Part shown: positions 61,978-64,000 of the stretch, in pieces | How positions within the stretch are numbered: the first letter of the stretch is position 1 | Layout: each line of letters begins with the position of its first letter | Origin: CAZYVD01 sp964651045 | Lineage (GTDB): Bacteria; Zhuqueibacterota; QNDG01; DSAB01 | DNA length: 64,000 nt | Assembly: GCA_964651045.1 (NCBI GenBank) | Contig: CAZYVD010000003.1 | Coordinates: forward strand, 25,867-89,866 | Direction: 5' to 3' | Translations under genes and position numbers: made by a program | The notes under the pieces: model-generated | Told to the model about the DNA's origin: nothing | The model's database searches: none | The model's input: only the letters and a program-made list of their open reading frames with translations

Positions 61978-63302
61978 TTCAACCGATCATCTTTCTGAGT
62001 GTCTTTTTCACTCCTGATTATGGTATAGGTCGGATATGCAAAATTTATATCTTCTTCTCTATTTATCTTTTTCAATACCTTCCTGGTTATATCGTTCTCA
62101 CTATCCCTTCTATCCTTTGCCTCTGTTAAATAACGAAGAGTTATCTTGACACCGTTGTTCTCAATGTTTGTATATACAATCGGCGTATATTTTTTATAGA
62201 AGATAAGATAGTCACGCGACATTCTGTCGATTCTGTGACGCACCTTCTCCTGTACCTGACTGCTATGCTCCTCTCCACACTTAATTAAGATTTTAATTGC
62301 CTTCTCCCAGTTGCTCTCAAAGGTTATTGTAAATGATATCTCATTCCAGAGAAATTCGAATCCTTTCGTATAGTTGAACAGTGGCCTGCGAAACACTGCA
62401 CCATTGGGAACCTGTACAACACGACCTGTGCTCTGATCGCCTTCTACCCAGTTTCCGATCTCAAGAAGAGTGGTCTGAAAAAGCTGAATATCTATTACAT
62501 CCCCCTTTACATCGTCTATTTCTATCCTGTCCCCAGACTTATATGGATTTCGCAAAACAATGTAAATCCATCCTGCAATGTTCAATATTACTTCATGAAG
62601 TGCCAGTGCAATGCCAGCACCCATAACAGATAAAAAGGTGGCCCACTGTTTAGTGCTTCCTGCCCATATTGGAACCAAAATTATGAAATAGAGAAGAGCC
62701 GCACCATAGGAAGCGCGTTTGCGGTATTGATGCTTCTTTTTTATCTCTATCTTTAATGAATTGATGAACCGCCTCGTAAAAAAGAGTGCACCATAGACGA
62801 AGCCGAATGCTATCGCAGATGTGATCAACTTGTTCACAAAGGGATTTTTAAAGAATCTGAACACCTGAGAAGATGCCCATATCCTTATCAGTATTACACA
62901 GCAGAGCAGCACAAGAAAAAATACTGCCCACTTTGCATACTGGTGCCTCTTCTCAAGAGCGATCCTTTTAGAGCCGACTACCCTGCGAACAACTATTATT
63001 GAAGCAATAAAAAATATGATTGTAAAGAATGAGATCAATATCTTTTCGACCAAGACCTGATCAAAAAGAAGTCTCAGATATGCAGACACCCACATCCAGA
63101 ACAGTATTATGAGAGCAAGTACGGCTGCTCCCCTCATTGACCACATTCCCACAAGGCGAGCCTTCTGCGAATCCATCTTTCTCGAATTGATTAAAAGACG
63201 GATAAAAACTACAAGCATACCGCATATGAAGAGAACAACAACGCTCCAGATCGCCTTTACAATTAGTGGATCACCAAGAGTCGATGAAATTGTTTGACCC
63301 AT
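61974..63302 (-). CDS. MscS-family mechanosensitive channel
   Basis: Inner-membrane channel of 442 residues that would release solutes when membrane tension rises. It has about seven hydrophobic helices, more than the three of small MscS. The pore helix and beta domain are recognised from MGAGIALALHEVILNIAGW and NPYKSGDRIEIDDVKGDVIDI, with the further VQVPNGAVFRRPLFNYT segment. The C-terminal cytoplasmic domain is about 150 residues. It overlaps the AsmA/YdbH-like gene by four bases and lies 15 bases after the UDP-sugar pyrophosphorylase gene. Its coupling to envelope lipid transport suggests a role in sensing membrane stress, as an inference. Confidence 0.92.
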   Translation of the reverse strand: MGQTISSTLGDPLIVKAIWSVVVLFICGMLVVFIRLLINSRKMDSQKARLVGMWSMRGAAVLALIILFWMWVSAYLRLLFDQVLVEKILISFFTIIFFIASIIVVRRVVGSKRIALEKRHQYAKWAVFFLVLLCCVILIRIWASSQVFRFFKNPFVNKLITSAIAFGFVYGALFFTRRFINSLKIEIKKKHQYRKRASYGAALLYFIILVPIWAGSTKQWATFLSVMGAGIALALHEVILNIAGWIYIVLRNPYKSGDRIEIDDVKGDVIDIQLFQTTLLEIGNWVEGDQSTGRVVQVPNGAVFRRPLFNYTKGFEFLWNEISFTITFESNWEKAIKILIKCGEEHSSQVQEKVRHRIDRMSRDYLIFYKKYTPIVYTNIENNGVKITLRYLTEAKDRRDSENDITRKVLKKINREEDINFAYPTYTIIRSEKDTQKDDRLK

Positions 63303-63317
63303 GATGTTAACTCCTCT

Positions 63318-64000
63318 TTACGGTCCAAGATAAAGGGGGGTTTTAAAAATAAAGTCTCTTGGAAGTTTCATTCTAAGTTCATCGCTGCTGCTGGCATAGA
63401 GTGGACTTATCTCTATTTCCCCAACAACATTTCCATCCTCATCCCTACTAACATCAACACCAGCCTCCTCTAACCATGACCCAAATAGATTGCACATTTT
63501 TCTTCTTGCTGTCTCCGGCGAGTTCTCACCCTCCTTGTTCTTCACGGGACCAAACTCCCTGTCCCTCTCTATCTCCATTATTACTGGATTTTTTGCATCG
63601 CTCAGTATATCGAAAATAAACATTTCAAACTTATATCCATTTGGCCTCTCAGGAACTACGAGATTGCCACTCTCATCGAGATAGGGTATCTTTTTGTATG
63701 CAACATGATAGGGCAGATTCAGGCCGCTGTTTACCTGTCTCTCAACAAAATCGACATTTAAAAGATGAATGGCTATGCTTCCTGCAGAATATTTCAGTGA
63801 GCCATCCCTGTTTCTGGCGTTCATATCCTTCTCTCCAATCTCGCTGTACTCTATGACTCTTACTCTTCCATTCACTCTGCCAAAGACACCTACCTTCTCA
63901 TATGGACTCTTCTTTCTCACCATCTTTGATGACATCTCGCTCTTTTCCATCAAATGATATCCTATAAAAACAGGGTCTATGATGTTAAAAATTGAACTTT
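63318..64000 (-). CDS. UDP-sugar (UDP-GlcNAc-type) pyrophosphorylase, C-terminal part (5' end outside window)
   Basis: Only the last 227 codons are present; the frame stays open through the ATG at 63953 to the window edge, with family sequence (IIDPVFIGYHLME) upstream of that ATG, so the gene begins outside. Matches to the UAP1/AGX-type UDPGP family: VIEYSEI, the YSAGSIAIHLLNVDFV segment, VAYKKIPYLDESGN, RPNGYKFEMFIFDIL and REFGPVKNKEGENSPETARR. The enzyme makes UDP-N-acetylhexosamine or a related UDP-sugar from UTP in the cytoplasm. In bacteria GlmU usually does this, so the eukaryote-like type here is noteworthy but known. It heads the visible seven-gene run. Confidence 0.88.
   Translation of the reverse strand, partial: SSIFNIIDPVFIGYHLMEKSEMSSKMVRKKSPYEKVGVFGRVNGRVRVIEYSEIGEKDMNARNRDGSLKYSAGSIAIHLLNVDFVERQVNSGLNLPYHVAYKKIPYLDESGNLVVPERPNGYKFEMFIFDILSDAKNPVIMEIERDREFGPVKNKEGENSPETARRKMCNLFGSWLEEAGVDVSRDEDGNVVGEIEISPLYASSSDELRMKLPRDFIFKTPLYLGP

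Noticed and set aside
63318..63953. A complete 211-residue unknown gene starting at the ATG at 63953
   Set aside because: The frame stays open upstream to the window edge with family-like sequence, and the product matches only the C-terminal part of UDPGP enzymes, so it is a partial gene.
1..64000. tRNA, rRNA, riboswitch, transposase or phage genes
   Set aside because: Reading the intergenic regions by eye showed no convincing cloverleaf, conserved rRNA segment, riboswitch core or mobile-element gene; a covariance-model scan would be needed to exclude small RNAs.

Overview
The window looks like a contig from an uncultivated, low-GC, Gram-negative-type anaerobe, probably of the Fibrobacterota-Chlorobiota-Bacteroidota side of the tree. 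The evidence is: lipoproteins with Bacteroidota-like lipoboxes; exported proteins ending in FlgD-like / type-IX-secretion-like C-terminal modules (GH5 glucanase, lamin-tail protein); an AsmA/YdbH-like envelope protein; a predicted outer-membrane barrel; and an oxygen-defence gene set typical of strict anaerobes (rubrerythrin, rubredoxin, flavodiiron protein). The phylum is not certain. A run of exactly 100 N inside a repeat array shows that the sequence is a scaffold, so local assembly errors are possible.

Layout. 1-2867 (+): tail of a D-Ala-D-Ala ligase, then an ABC exporter (ATPase plus permease). 2859-16120 (-): one very compact run of about 18 genes headed by a Fur/PerR-type regulator. 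It encodes rubrerythrin, a broken glutamate dehydrogenase, a DUF2400-type protein, a metal permease with an HMA tail, a peroxiredoxin, a ferritin-like/SpoIIE-phosphatase fusion, several rubrerythrin-like proteins, rubredoxin, flavodiiron protein, a PAS protein, ferritin, NifS, NifU and endonuclease IV. Together these would reduce O2 and peroxide, store iron, rebuild Fe-S clusters and repair oxidised DNA. 16055-16696: non-coding DNA with three kinds of hairpin repeat. 16697-25734: an arginase-family enzyme, an S9 peptidase, an outer-membrane barrel, a two-component system with a DUF72 protein, and a membrane glycosyltransferase. 25752-28528 (-): larE-larB-larC for the nickel-pincer cofactor. 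28744-41684: accessory region with three serine beta-lactamase-family hydrolases, a GH5 glucanase, a C69 dipeptidase, a lipoprotein hydrolase, a radical SAM protein, a DUF3795 protein and a 91-bp tandem repeat array. 41961-48325 (-): YqeY, ribosomal protein S21, a lamin-tail protein and a large BNR-repeat protein. 48370-64000 (-): a seven-gene run comprising a UDP-sugar pyrophosphorylase, an MscS channel, an AsmA/YdbH-like protein, a DUF1318 lipoprotein, a 2717-residue exported protein with two CHAT domains, an Fe-S flavoprotein and a membrane SpoIIE phosphatase.

The two most unusual items are the diiron-type half-bundle fused to a PP2C/SpoIIE phosphatase inside the PerR operon, and the giant PD40-TPR-CHAT-TPR-CHAT protein, whose first CHAT has lost both catalytic residues while the second keeps them. 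The giant protein sits in an apparent operon with envelope lipid-transport and mechanosensitive genes. No tRNA, rRNA, CRISPR array, transposase or prophage was recognised.
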